Below, piece by piece: positions 7,863 through 16,683 of a stretch of DNA of 61,088 nt. The notes beneath the pieces were generated by a model. It was not told the origin of the DNA. It did no database searches and saw only the letters and a program-made list of their open reading frames with translations. The stretch lies in the NCBI GenBank assembly GCA_022826045.1, contig JAJDVQ010000052.1:1-61088 (forward strand). The letters are read 5' to 3'. This DNA comes from Acidimicrobiia bacterium. GTDB taxonomy: Bacteria > Actinomycetota > Acidimicrobiia > Acidimicrobiales > Poriferisodalaceae. A program made the translations under genes and the position numbers. How positions within the stretch are numbered: the stretch's first letter is position 1; each line of letters begins with the position of its first letter.

Positions 7863-9032
7863 ATGGCGACGGTCACCCTCGACCGACTGACGAAGAAATA
7901 CCCCAACGGCTTCGTCGCCGTCACCGATTTGAACATCGACATCGCCGACGGCGAGTTCCTGGTGCTGGTGGGACCGTCGGGGTGCGGCAAGTCCACCGCG
8001 CTGCGCATGGTGGCCGGGCTGGAGGAGATCAGCGACGGAGAGCTGCTGATCGGCGGCGAGCGGATGAACGAGACCGAGCCCAAGGATCGCAACATCGCGA
8101 TGGTCTTCCAGAGCTACGCGCTGTACCCGCACCTCGATGTGGCTCGCAACATCGGCTTCCCGCTGAAGCTGGCAGGCGTGCCCAAGGCCGAGATCGAAGA
8201 GCGCGTGGGCGAGGCTGCCCGGCTGCTCGAGCTGGAGCCGCTGCTGGCCAACAAGCCGGCGCAGCTCTCGGGCGGCCAGCGCCAGCGGGTGGCGATGGGC
8301 CGTGCCATCGTGCGGGATCCGGCGGTGTTCCTGATGGACGAGCCGCTGTCCAACCTCGATGCCAAGCTGCGGGTGCAGATGCGGGCCGAGATCACCGCCC
8401 TGCAGCACCGGCTGGGCGCCACCACCGTCTACGTGACTCACGACCAGGTCGAGGCCATGACCATGGGCGACCGCGTGGCCGTGCTCAAGGACGGGCTGCT
8501 GCAGCAGGTGGACGCCCCGACCGATCTCTACGAACGCCCCGACAATCTCTTCGTGGCCGGCTTCATCGGCGCTCCGTCGATGAACCTGCGCATGGCCCGA
8601 CTCAGCTCGGGCGCCGGTCCTGATGGCGGCTGGCAGCTGCAGATGGGTTCCCAAGTGCTGGATCTGCCCGGGCGGGTGCTCGATGCGAAGCCCGCGCTGC
8701 GCGCCTGCGGCGGCGCCGACGTGGTGGTGGGCATCCGGCCCGAGGCGTTCGAGGACGCCTCGGTCGCAGGCGACAGCGGGCGGCCGCGCCTGTCAGCGGA
8801 GGTGTCGCTGTCGGAAGCCCTGGGCTCAGACTTGCTGCTGCACTTCCAGCTCGATGCGCCGTCGGTGGAGGCGGGCGATCCCGATGCGCTCGAGGGCATC
8901 GAGGACCGCATGGTCATCGCCCGGGTTCATCCGCGCAGCACCGCCCGCCCCGGCTCGGCGATCGAGCTGAATGTGGACGTCGACGAACTGCACTTCTTCG
9001 ACCCCGAGACCGAGGCCGCCATCCGCTCCTGA
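7863..9032 (+). CDS. ugpC: MalK/UgpC-type ABC transporter ATPase
   Basis: A 389-residue ATPase of the carbohydrate-importer CUT1 class. Visible in order: Walker [14 protein letters not shown] (near residue 39), Q-loop [13 protein letters not shown], signature [15 protein letters not shown], Walker [17 protein letters not shown], and H-loop [11 protein letters not shown]-terminal TOBE/OB regulatory region of about 130 residues follows. Proteins of this type often serve several sugar importers; the sugar permease/binding-protein block at 12.2-16.5 kb has no ATPase of its own and is the likely partner. It is transcribed away from glpD and converges on the flavin monooxygenase gene with only 20 bases between stops. 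Confidence 0.9.
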   Translation: MATVTLDRLTKKYPNGFVAVTDLNIDIADGEFLVLVGPSGCGKSTALRMVAGLEEISDGELLIGGERMNETEPKDRNIAMVFQSYALYPHLDVARNIGFPLKLAGVPKAEIEERVGEAARLLELEPLLANKPAQLSGGQRQRVAMGRAIVRDPAVFLMDEPLSNLDAKLRVQMRAEITALQHRLGATTVYVTHDQVEAMTMGDRVAVLKDGLLQQVDAPTDLYERPDNLFVAGFIGAPSMNLRMARLSSGAGPDGGWQLQMGSQVLDLPGRVLDAKPALRACGGADVVVGIRPEAFEDASVAGDSGRPRLSAEVSLSEALGSDLLLHFQLDAPSVEAGDPDALEGIEDRMVIARVHPRSTARPGSAIELNVDVDELHFFDPETEAAIRS

Positions 9033-9052
9033 GCACCTCGCGTGCTGCGGGC

Positions 9053-10123
9053 TCAGGGGTTCCAGAGCTTGCGGTGCGGCATGGTCTGCAGCACCAGGCG
9101 GCCGAACAGGTCGCACTCGGCGAGATGCGGATAGCCCGACAGGATGAATGCATCGATGCCCACTGCCCGGTAGGCATCCAGCTTGGCGGCGACGGCGTCG
9201 GGATCGCCCACAATGGCGGCCCCGGCGCCGCTGCGGGCCCGGCCGATGCCGGTCCACAGGCCCTCCTCGGCGAAGCCGTCGCCATCGGCGCTGTCGCGCA
9301 GCTCGGCCTGGCGTCGCACGCCGACCGAGGCCGAGTCGAGCGCTCGGGCTCGGATCGATGCCCCGGTGTCGTCGTCGAGCTGGCTGACCAGCCGACGGGT
9401 GGCGTCCATGGCTTCGGCGGTTGTCGGTCGCACGATCATGTGCGCGCGCAGGCCGAACTTCAGCTCGCGTCCTGCTGCCGCGGCCCGGTCTCGCATCTCG
9501 CTGACCGTCGCAGCGACGCCTGCGACGGTGTCGGGCCAGGTGAGGAACACGTCGGCGGCGACCGCCGCGGTGTGCTTGGCGTCATCGGAGAAGCCCCCGA
9601 AGTAGAACGGCGGGCAGCGGCCGCTGACGGTGCCGACGCGGGGCGGGTCGAGCTGCACCGAGACGAACTCGCCGTCGAAGTCCACCGGCTGGCCGTCGAG
9701 CAGGGTGCGCAGCACCGCCATGTGCTCGCGGGTGCGCTGGTAACGGGGGCCTGAGGGCAGCGGCGCGCCGGGCAGGTCGCTGGAGATGATGTTGATGGTG
9801 AGCCGCCCGTCGGCCATCTGGTCGATGGATGCGAGCTGGCGGGCCAGCTGCGGCGGCCACAGCTCGCCCATGCGCACCGCCAGCAGCAGGTTGATGCGCT
9901 GTGTGCGCGTAGCGATGCCAGCGGCGAAGGCGGTGGCGTCGATGCCCAGCGTGTACCCCGAGGGCAGCAGCACGTTGTCGAAGCCGTTTCGCTCTGCTGT
10001 GGTGACGATGTCGGCGCAGTGCTCCCAAGTGCTGGCCAGCGTCGGGTCTGGCACGCCCAGGAACTCGTAGTCGTCGTCGCACAGCGCCGAGAACCACGCG
10101 ACCTCCGGCGGCGCTGTGCTCAT
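9053..10123 (-). CDS. LLM-class flavin-dependent monooxygenase (SsuD-like)
   Basis: A 356-residue TIM-barrel flavoenzyme of the bacterial luciferase-like family. The N-terminus (VAWFSALCDDDYEFLG), RINLLLAVRMGELWPPQLAR and LTINIISSDLPG match the alkanesulfonate monooxygenase branch, which uses FMNH2 and O2 to release sulfite from sulfonates. GGFSDDAKHTAA and the final barrel strand IDAFILSGYPHL are also typical. No flavin reductase or sulfonate transporter is adjacent, so the substrate is open. It is transcribed with the minus-strand dehydrogenase block, about 30 bases after the Gfo/Idh/MocA gene, and may be the operon's last gene. Confidence 0.82.
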   Translation of the reverse strand: MSTAPPEVAWFSALCDDDYEFLGVPDPTLASTWEHCADIVTTAERNGFDNVLLPSGYTLGIDATAFAAGIATRTQRINLLLAVRMGELWPPQLARQLASIDQMADGRLTINIISSDLPGAPLPSGPRYQRTREHMAVLRTLLDGQPVDFDGEFVSVQLDPPRVGTVSGRCPPFYFGGFSDDAKHTAAVAADVFLTWPDTVAGVAATVSEMRDRAAAAGRELKFGLRAHMIVRPTTAEAMDATRRLVSQLDDDTGASIRARALDSASVGVRRQAELRDSADGDGFAEEGLWTGIGRARSGAGAAIVGDPDAVAAKLDAYRAVGIDAFILSGYPHLAECDLFGRLVLQTMPHRKLWNP

Positions 10124-10154
10124 GGCTGCGGCTCCGCAAGCTGCGCCGCTGTGT

Positions 10155-11297
10155 TCATCGGCCCAGCCCGGCGAGTTCGGCAGGGGTGAGCAGCTCGCTC
10201 ATCTCCACAGGCCGGCCCTCGTCTATCGAGATATGCGCGGCCCGGCCGATGGCCACCGACCACAGCCCATCGGCCAGCGTGCACTCCGCCGGGCTCGACG
10301 TGAGCACGGCGTTTCGAAAGCGCTCCAGCTCGATGTACGACGAACCGTGGTGATGGCCGACGACCGGTGCGGTGCTGGCGACCTGCCGTTCGGTGACGTT
10401 GCCGATCCAGTCACGCCCACGCACTCCCACCCGCAGCACATTGTCGGGGATCAGCGCTTCGAGTTTGCCGTCGTCGCCCACCACCGAGAGCTCCTCCTGG
10501 TTGCGGGTCGCGTCAGCGAACATGCACAGATCCAGCAGCGCCCGAGCGCCCGACGCGAAGTCCACGATCACGAAGGCGTTGTCCAAGATGTCGGGCGTCT
10601 CGCCGCCGTAGGTCTCGTCGAGATGATTCAGATCCTGCGCCCCGGAGGCCATGACACGCACGGGCTCGCTTCGGGCGATGAGGCGCATGAGGTCGAAGAA
10701 GTGGCAGCACTTCTCGACCAGGGACCCGCCGGTGTTGCAGTCGAACCGGTTCCAGTCGCGCACCTTCGGCTGGAAGGGGAAGCGGTGCTCGCGCATGGCG
10801 ATCATCCGGACAGCGCCGATCGTCCTGGCGTGGGCCTGTTCGATGAGCGCAGCCACCGGTGCCATGTAGCGGTACTCAAGGCCCACCCACACCGGCGGCG
10901 CGTCGCGGCCGAGCGCCTCGACGCCACTGATGATGCGGCGGCAGTCGTCCAGCGTCGTGGCCAGTGGCTTCTCGACGAGCTGCGGCAGCCCGGCAGATGC
11001 CACGTCCAAGACGATGTCGGTATGGAGATGGTTGGGCGTCGCGACAACGACCGCATCGCATAGCCCCGCGTCGAGCAACTCGTGGTGGTGGCCGAACGCC
11101 GGCACCGGGTCGAGCCCGCTGGAGGCCAGCTCGTGCTGGGCCGTCTTGAGCGATGGCTCCCAGTTATCGCAGGCGGCAGTCAGCTCGGCACCGTCGAGCG
11201 CAATCACGTTCGCGATGTGCTCGATGCCCATCATCCCCGTGCCGATGACGCCGAAGCGCATCGGCCGGTCGCCGGGGGAGATGCTTCCGCTGCTCAC
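10155..11297 (-). CDS. Gfo/Idh/MocA-family NAD(P)-dependent dehydrogenase
   Basis: A 380-residue sugar or polyol dehydrogenase. The Rossmann start MRFGVIGTGMMGIEHIANVI gives a GxGxxG motif; VVATPNHLHTDIVLD and VEKPLATTLDDCRR carry the family's EKP signature, with a C-terminal substrate domain. The GTG at 11297 overlaps the stop of the preceding aldo/keto reductase gene as GTGA, so translation is coupled; an internal ATG at 11261 lies directly before the Rossmann strand and is an alternative. Placement after a sugar ABC importer suggests oxidation of an imported sugar or inositol-like compound. The exact substrate is not readable from sequence. Confidence 0.85.
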   Translation of the reverse strand: MSSGSISPGDRPMRFGVIGTGMMGIEHIANVIALDGAELTAACDNWEPSLKTAQHELASSGLDPVPAFGHHHELLDAGLCDAVVVATPNHLHTDIVLDVASAGLPQLVEKPLATTLDDCRRIISGVEALGRDAPPVWVGLEYRYMAPVAALIEQAHARTIGAVRMIAMREHRFPFQPKVRDWNRFDCNTGGSLVEKCCHFFDLMRLIARSEPVRVMASGAQDLNHLDETYGGETPDILDNAFVIVDFASGARALLDLCMFADATRNQEELSVVGDDGKLEALIPDNVLRVGVRGRDWIGNVTERQVASTAPVVGHHHGSSYIELERFRNAVLTSSPAECTLADGLWSVAIGRAAHISIDEGRPVEMSELLTPAELAGLGR

Positions 11298-12217
11298 GGC
11301 AGGGGTTGCCCTTCGGAAGCCTCGATGATGTCGTACACGTCGTTGCGGTCGAGATGCACCTCGAGGGCCGCCTGGAGCGATTCGAGGCGCTCAGGCTGCC
11401 GAGTGCCGACGATGGCCACTGGCGCGGTCGGGTGGGCGAGCACGAAGGCGACGCACACCGCGGCTCGATCGACCCCCTCCCGCTCGGCCAGCCGGTCGAG
11501 CGTGGCCAGCAGTTCCGGCCGGACGCCGCTGTCATCGTCTGCCTGTGCCATGAGTCGCCCGCCTGCCAGCGGGCTCCATGCCAAGGGCACCATGTCGATC
11601 TCGGCGCACAGGTCGAGGGTGCCGTCGCGCAGCGGGTCCAAGCACGCCGCCGAGTACTCGGGCTGGGTGCTGATCAGCGGTGCATCGAGATGTGCCGCCA
11701 GTGCCCGGGTCTGGGACGGCGTGTAGTTGGAGACGCCGACGGCAACCACCAAGCCGTCGGCAACCAGCGTGTCGAGGGTGTCGGCCAGCTCGGCCGGATG
11801 GGTGAGCATGTCGGGCCGGTGCACTTGGTACAGGTCGATGCGGTCGGTGCCCAGCCGGCGCAGGGAGGCCTCGCACGCCGAGCGAAGTGCCGCTGCGCTC
11901 GAGTCGTACGGCACCGGCGGCACGATGCCGCCCTTGGTGGCCAGCACCATGCGCTCACGCAAATCGGGGCGAGCCTCCAGCACTGCGCCCAAGTTCTCCT
12001 CACAGGCCCCGAAACCGGTTCCGCCCCAGTCCAGCCCGTACACGTCGGCGATGTCGACCAAGTTCATGCCCAGATCAAGGCCAGCCTCGATCAGCGCAGC
12101 ATTGGCCCCTGCGTCCGTGCCGGTGAAGCGCCACAGGCCCAGCGCCAGCGGTCCCGCCTGGGCCTCGCGGCCCAGTGGCCGCGGCTCGCTCCGCACCAGA
12201 TTCGATGTTGCTACCAC
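11294..12217 (-). CDS. Aldo/keto reductase
   Basis: A 307-residue NADPH-dependent reductase with the family fold: LGLWRFTGTDAGANAALIE, the active-site Asp/Tyr region VDIADVYGLDWGGTGFGACEENLG, the Lys strand VLATKGGI and the His strand YQVHRPDMLTHP. Later VAVGVSNYTPSQTRAL and VAIVGTRQPERL contact cofactor. The GTG at 12217 was chosen because it lies five bases after the stop of the sugar permease; the longer open frame upstream is the permease read out of phase. It is coupled to the following dehydrogenase. The pair likely interconverts an imported sugar. Confidence 0.85.
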   Translation of the reverse strand: MVATSNLVRSEPRPLGREAQAGPLALGLWRFTGTDAGANAALIEAGLDLGMNLVDIADVYGLDWGGTGFGACEENLGAVLEARPDLRERMVLATKGGIVPPVPYDSSAAALRSACEASLRRLGTDRIDLYQVHRPDMLTHPAELADTLDTLVADGLVVAVGVSNYTPSQTRALAAHLDAPLISTQPEYSAACLDPLRDGTLDLCAEIDMVPLAWSPLAGGRLMAQADDDSGVRPELLATLDRLAEREGVDRAAVCVAFVLAHPTAPVAIVGTRQPERLESLQAALEVHLDRNDVYDIIEASEGQPLP

Positions 12218-12222
12218 GGGAC

Positions 12223-13230
12223 TCAGGATTTCACAGATCCCGCCAGCAGGCCGCGCACGAAGAACCGCTGCAGGAAGAAGAACACGAGCATCGGCACTCC
12301 TGCCTGCACGAACGCTCCCGCCGACAGCAGGTGCTCTCGCAGGCCGAACTCGCCGGCCATCGAGGCGATCTTGATGGTGGCGGGGTAGTTCTCGCCCGCA
12401 GCGCCGAGCATGGTCAAGGCGATCAGGTAGTCGTTCCATGTCCACAGGAACTGGAAGATGGCAAAGGCCGCCAGCGCGGGAACCGACAGCGGCACGACGA
12501 TGCGCCAGAAGATGGTGAAGTGGTCGGCACCGTCGATGCGCGCTGCCTCGAACAGCTCGCCGGGCAGTGTCGAGATGTAGTTGTGCAGCAGGAAGATGGC
12601 GAACGGCAGGGCAAACGCCGTGTGGGTCAGCCAGACGGCGGTCGCAGTGCCGGCCAGGCTGAAGTCGGGGAACAGCGTGATCACGATCTCGGTTCCGGGC
12701 AGGGTCCAGTGGGCGCCGCCGGAGAACATCTGCAGCAGCGGCAGCAACGCCACCTGGTTGGGCAGGGCCAGCAGCGAGACGGTGCCGATGAACAGCCACT
12801 CGCGGCCCCGGAAGGGGATCCACGCGAACGCGTAGGCCGCCAGGGCGGCGATGGCGATCGGGATGACGGTGGCCGGGATGGCGATGGCGAATGAGTTGAG
12901 CAGCGCCTGCCACAGCCCGCCTGTCTGCTGGCCCGACGACAGCACGTCGCTGTAGTTCTCGAGCGTCCAGTTGCCTTCGGCGAACGATGTCCACCAGCCT
13001 GAAGCCCGCTGGTCGTCACGGTGGCGGAACGAGTTGAGAAACAGGCTGCCGGTGGGGACGCTCCACACGATCACCATCAGCCACAGCACCCAGGTGGGTA
13101 TCGAGCGCAAGAAGCGGTAGATGACAGCGCCCAGTCGGTCGCTGCCGCGTCCGGCGGGGTCCCGCCCGCGCCCGCCCGGTCGCGGCGCTGCGGGGGCCGT
13201 TCCGTCCGAGCGGGTCATGGTGCTACTCAC
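12223..13230 (-). CDS. Sugar ABC transporter permease, MalG-like
   Basis: A 335-residue membrane protein with six predicted transmembrane segments and the EAA loop GELFEAARIDGADHFTIFWRIV, the ATPase-contact motif of CUT1 permeases. The N-terminal 40 residues are a Pro/Gly/Arg-rich cytoplasmic tail. Its GTG overlaps the previous permease stop by eight bases (GTGAGTAG); an ATG at 13218 is an alternative start. It forms the second half of the importer channel together with the MalF-like protein. Confidence 0.88.
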   Translation of the reverse strand: MSSTMTRSDGTAPAAPRPGGRGRDPAGRGSDRLGAVIYRFLRSIPTWVLWLMVIVWSVPTGSLFLNSFRHRDDQRASGWWTSFAEGNWTLENYSDVLSSGQQTGGLWQALLNSFAIAIPATVIPIAIAALAAYAFAWIPFRGREWLFIGTVSLLALPNQVALLPLLQMFSGGAHWTLPGTEIVITLFPDFSLAGTATAVWLTHTAFALPFAIFLLHNYISTLPGELFEAARIDGADHFTIFWRIVVPLSVPALAAFAIFQFLWTWNDYLIALTMLGAAGENYPATIKIASMAGEFGLREHLLSAGAFVQAGVPMLVFFFLQRFFVRGLLAGSVKS

Positions 13231-14800
13231 CGCGCTGCATCCGTCTGATGTTGAGGCCCATGACCGGCACCACTCCGAGGAAGAGCACGACGGCCAAGGC
13301 CGATCCCAGCCCCAGGTTGAACTCGGTGAAGCTGCGCTGCCACATCTCGTTGGCGATGACTTGGGTGCCGAAGTTCCCGTTGGTCATCACCCGCACGATG
13401 TCGAACACTTTCATCACCAGCACGATCATGGCGGTCATGACAACGGTGATCGTCGGCACGATCGTGGGCAGCGTCACCTGGAAGAAGACCTGCCGCTCGT
13501 CGGCGCCGTCCACCCGGGCGGCTTCGATCAGGTCGGCGGGTACTGCCTTGATGGCTGCGGACAGGATGACCATGGCGAAGCCGGTCTGAATCCAGATCAG
13601 CACCACCATCAGCCACAGGTTGTTGAACGGCGATTCCTGGACGAACAGGATGGTGCCAGCAATCGGCTCGTCGTTGGGGCCCGGCACCGAGCCGCCCACG
13701 CCCGGGCCGAGGAAGCGGTAGATCAGCCACAGCAGCGGGATCGCCGCCGTCGCCGATCCCACCGCAATTGCCGTCTGCCGCCGCCGCACGCCGAAGGCGC
13801 ACAGGCCCGTGAGCACTGCCGTCACCGAGGCCAGGACGGCCACGGCAGCCCAAGCACCGCCGGTGGAGGGCCGCAGCGTGCCGAGCCAGACCCAGATGGC
13901 GTTGAGCAGCCCGGTCTGGCTCTTCTGCGGCGGCCGGGCGATGTACATGAAGCGCCAGATGATCCCTGCGCCGACGAACGAGATCGCCATCGGCAGGAAG
14001 ATCAGGCTCTTGGCGAGCGATTCTCGCTTGACGCGGTCGGCGATCACGGCGGCGAGCAGGCCCAGTGCCGTGGACAGGAAGGTGACTGCCACCACCCACC
14101 ACAGGTTGTTCATGACCGTGCCGCGCAGGCTGGCGAACACGGCGAAACTCAGCAGCAGGCCGGCGCCGAGCCCGATCCCGATCGTGCCGGGCGAGAAGTC
14201 GGCCCGGACGCCGCGGCGACGGCCCCGGTACAGCGCAATGACGGCCATCAAGGCGAACAGCACGACGGCGCCGTAGAACAGTTGGCTGCCGAAGATGCCC
14301 GCCCAGCCGGAGAGGTCGAGACTCTGGGCATTGGTGAAGATCTCGCCGTAGTTGGCCAGCCCGCGGAAATCGGTGCCGCGCTTGTCGAACAGCGACAGGT
14401 AGATGGTGCGCAGCAGCGGGATGATCAGCCCCAGCGCGACGAACAGCATCGCCGGCCCCACGAACGTCAACGCCCGCAGGCGGCTTTGCACAGCCACGAT
14501 GCGGGCCGCCGAAAGCGGCCAGCCGATGCCGACGGCTGCACCCGCCAGTCCGGCCACAGCAGCACCGCCGATGATCCAGACGAGCTGCGAGCCGGCCAGC
14601 AGCTGCTCGGAGTCTGGTCCGCTGCGAATCCCCGACGCCAGCGCGCCCGCGACTGCGCCGGTGATCACGCCCGACACGGCGGCCACCGCGGCCCATCGGC
14701 GCTCGACGAGTGCGAACAGCCGGTGAGTGCCCCAGAACAGCGCAGCGCTGGCGCCGACGGAGATCACCACGCCGACGAAGGCCCCCCACAGCGCTGCCAT
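13223..14800 (-). CDS. Sugar ABC transporter permease, MalF-like, with extended N-terminus
   Basis: A 525-residue permease with the EAA loop ADLIEAARVDGADERQVFFQV near the C-terminal third and the CUT1-type end ALAVVLFLGVVPVMGLNIRR. It is much longer than the usual 290-330 residues: about 120 additional N-terminal residues form extra hydrophobic segments (AFVGVVISVGASAALF, VSGVITGAVAGALAS) and a further hydrophobic region with Arg-rich links lies in the middle, as in some actinobacterial alpha-glucoside permeases. The hairpin upstream separates it from the binding-protein gene. Substrate probably an oligosaccharide, given the neighbouring GH13 enzyme. Confidence 0.87.
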   Translation of the reverse strand: MAALWGAFVGVVISVGASAALFWGTHRLFALVERRWAAVAAVSGVITGAVAGALASGIRSGPDSEQLLAGSQLVWIIGGAAVAGLAGAAVGIGWPLSAARIVAVQSRLRALTFVGPAMLFVALGLIIPLLRTIYLSLFDKRGTDFRGLANYGEIFTNAQSLDLSGWAGIFGSQLFYGAVVLFALMAVIALYRGRRRGVRADFSPGTIGIGLGAGLLLSFAVFASLRGTVMNNLWWVVAVTFLSTALGLLAAVIADRVKRESLAKSLIFLPMAISFVGAGIIWRFMYIARPPQKSQTGLLNAIWVWLGTLRPSTGGAWAAVAVLASVTAVLTGLCAFGVRRRQTAIAVGSATAAIPLLWLIYRFLGPGVGGSVPGPNDEPIAGTILFVQESPFNNLWLMVVLIWIQTGFAMVILSAAIKAVPADLIEAARVDGADERQVFFQVTLPTIVPTITVVMTAMIVLVMKVFDIVRVMTNGNFGTQVIANEMWQRSFTEFNLGLGSALAVVLFLGVVPVMGLNIRRMQRGE

Positions 14801-14888
14801 CGCTGCGGTCTTACAGGCGCCCGGCCAGCAGGGAAAGGCGTGCGCCGGCGCGCCTCCCCGAGGGGCTCAGCTGATGTCTGAGCGCGCC

Positions 14889-14920
14889 GGAGGCCGGCCC
14901 ATGTCGGTGGGCCGGCCTCC
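14889..14920 (-). terminator. Strong hairpin between binding-protein and permease genes
   Basis: GGAGGCCGGCCC (14889-14900) pairs perfectly with GGGCCGGCCTCC (14909-14920) around an eight-base loop. It sits after the substrate-binding-protein stop and before the permease start. Hairpins here commonly stabilise the upstream mRNA or partly terminate transcription, giving more binding protein than permease. No T tract follows. Confidence 0.6.
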
Positions 14921-14966
14921 GTTCACGCATGTTGTTTCCTCGCCGTTCTCGAACGACTCCCGCTGC

Positions 14967-16496
14967 TTACTGCGGCCAGCTGTCGTCGATGACCTGGGTG
15001 GCCTCGGCGACGGTCTTGTCGCCGTTGACCACTGCAGTGCCCTCGGTCCAGAACGTGCCAGCGCCTACCTCAGCAGGCATCAGGTCGGAACCGTCGAAGC
15101 GCACTACATCGGCGTTCTGCAGGATGCTGAGGAACGACTGCTCGAGCGGCTGGTACACGCTCGGGTCCTGGTTGGTCGCAGCCGACAGGAAGCCGGACAG
15201 GCCGCCGCCCTTGCGATCGGTCTGCGCCCGCTGGCGCACTTCGGCGTACTCGGAACTGCCGAAGTACTTCATGACTTCCCACACTTCGGGAGCGTCACGG
15301 AAGGCGCCCACCAGCGTGCCGGCGCCCAGCACGGGCTGGTCGCCCCGCACCGACGGGAAGTAGAAGGTGTCGACGGCATCGGCGGAGCCGTCAGCGAACA
15401 CGGTTCCCTCCGGGATGAACGCGGCGTAGAACGACGCTTGGCGGTGCATCATGCAGTCGTTGTCGACCAGCGGCTGGCCGTTGTCGCCGAACGGAGTCGC
15501 AGCGATGGATCCGCCCGCGGCGAACACCATGCCCGGCGTGTTCCACAGGTCCAGCACCTCGGTGAACACGCCGCTCACCTCGTCGCTGGAGAAGGCCAGA
15601 TCGCCGGCGACCCATGCGTCGTAGTCCTCAGGCGTGTGGAAGCGCAGCATCAGGTCTTCGACCCAGTCAGTGAAGGTCCAGCCGGTGGCCGGGCCGCTCT
15701 CGATGCCGATGCAGAACGGCGTGTCGCCGTTGGCGATCATCTCCGCCGACAGCGCCTTGAGCTCGTCCCACGTGCCGGGCACCGAGTAGCCCTTCGACTC
15801 GAACAGCGCCGGCTTGTACCAGACCAGCGACTTGAGGTCGGACTTGTTCGGGATGCCGTACTGGGTGCCGTCGACATCGCCGAATACCGTCCATGCCGGC
15901 GTCCAGTGTTCGTTCATTGCCGCGACCACGTCGGCAGGAAGAGGCTCCAGATAACCGTCACGCGCGAAGTCGGCCAGCTTGCCCGGCTGCGGAAAGATGA
16001 AGATGTCCGGCGGGTTGCCGCCGGCAGCTTGGGCGTTGATCTGGTCAGCAGCATCGCGGGCGCCGGTATAGGTGATCTCGATGCCCGTCTGTGCGGCGAA
16101 GTGGTCGAGTGCATCTCGCAGCGCTCCGGCCTCTTCATCGCTTGACTCCGGACCGAAGACGCTCACCTTGGTGCCCGAGAGATCCATCATCTCGTCGTCC
16201 ATCGACTCGTCCATGGAATCGTCCATCATCTCGTCGTCCATCGACTCGTCCATGGAATCGTCCATGTGGTCGTCGTCCATGGAGTCGTCCATGGAATCGT
16301 CCATGTGGTCGTCGTCCATGGAGTCGGCCATCGACTCCTCGGCCATCGCCTCTGTCGCGGCGGGTGCCTCGTCGGCGTCCTCGCTGTCGTCGTCGCTGCC
16401 GCACGCAGCAGCAACGAGCGAGAACGCGAACAGCACGCCGATCAGCCGAGTCATGCGGCGCCAGCGGCGGGTTCGTTGATGAGATGGGTGTGTCAT
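14967..16496 (-). CDS. Sugar-binding lipoprotein of ABC importer with Met/Asp-rich linker
   Basis: A 509-residue extracellular solute-binding protein (family 1). The ATG at 16496 follows GGGAGGA at proper spacing. The signal region RLIGVLFAFSLVAAACGSDDD has a lipobox with Cys as the first mature residue. Next comes an unusual linker of about 60 residues built from repeats of SMDDDHMDD and SMDESMDDEMM, then the binding domain (VSVFGPESSDEEAGALRDAL to the end), which resembles alpha-glucoside-binding proteins. It heads the importer operon. The linker is probably flexible, lifting the domain from the membrane; its Met, His and Asp content could also bind metal ions, which is speculation. Confidence 0.88.
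   Translation of the reverse strand: MTHPSHQRTRRWRRMTRLIGVLFAFSLVAAACGSDDDSEDADEAPAATEAMAEESMADSMDDDHMDDSMDDSMDDDHMDDSMDESMDDEMMDDSMDESMDDEMMDLSGTKVSVFGPESSDEEAGALRDALDHFAAQTGIEITYTGARDAADQINAQAAGGNPPDIFIFPQPGKLADFARDGYLEPLPADVVAAMNEHWTPAWTVFGDVDGTQYGIPNKSDLKSLVWYKPALFESKGYSVPGTWDELKALSAEMIANGDTPFCIGIESGPATGWTFTDWVEDLMLRFHTPEDYDAWVAGDLAFSSDEVSGVFTEVLDLWNTPGMVFAAGGSIAATPFGDNGQPLVDNDCMMHRQASFYAAFIPEGTVFADGSADAVDTFYFPSVRGDQPVLGAGTLVGAFRDAPEVWEVMKYFGSSEYAEVRQRAQTDRKGGGLSGFLSAATNQDPSVYQPLEQSFLSILQNADVVRFDGSDLMPAEVGAGTFWTEGTAVVNGDKTVAEATQVIDDSWPQ
16186..16330 (-). repeat. Short tandem repeats coding the Met/Asp linker
   Basis: Imperfect repeats built from units such as gtcgtcgtccatggagtcg and tcgtccatggaatcgtcca encode the SMDD/HMDD/EMMD series in the sugar-binding lipoprotein. 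Near-identical neighbouring units make length variation by slippage or unequal recombination likely among related strains. Confidence 0.75.
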
Positions 16497-16683
16497 TGAG
16501 TGTTTCCTCCCTGAGAGACGCATCGCCATAGAGCTGCCGCACGTTGTCGGGCACGCCATGCAACCTGAAGAACGATCGCTGCTGGCCGGTGGTCTCGGTG
16601 TTGTGCTGCCCTGAAGGCTAACGAGCGGTAAACGGTCGTCGTTCGCCGGGCCATATGACATTCGCGTGACGGGCGTTCAGGCC

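Noticed and set aside
5736..9032. A 1098-codon open frame on the plus strand
   Set aside because: Its first two thirds is antisense of glpD with Arg/His/Gly-rich content; only the part from 7863 (the ABC ATPase) has family motifs and a proper start.
12995..14881. A 586-codon plus-strand frame opposite the sugar permease
   Set aside because: Antisense of a gene with clear membrane segments and an EAA loop; His/Asp/Gln-rich shadow.
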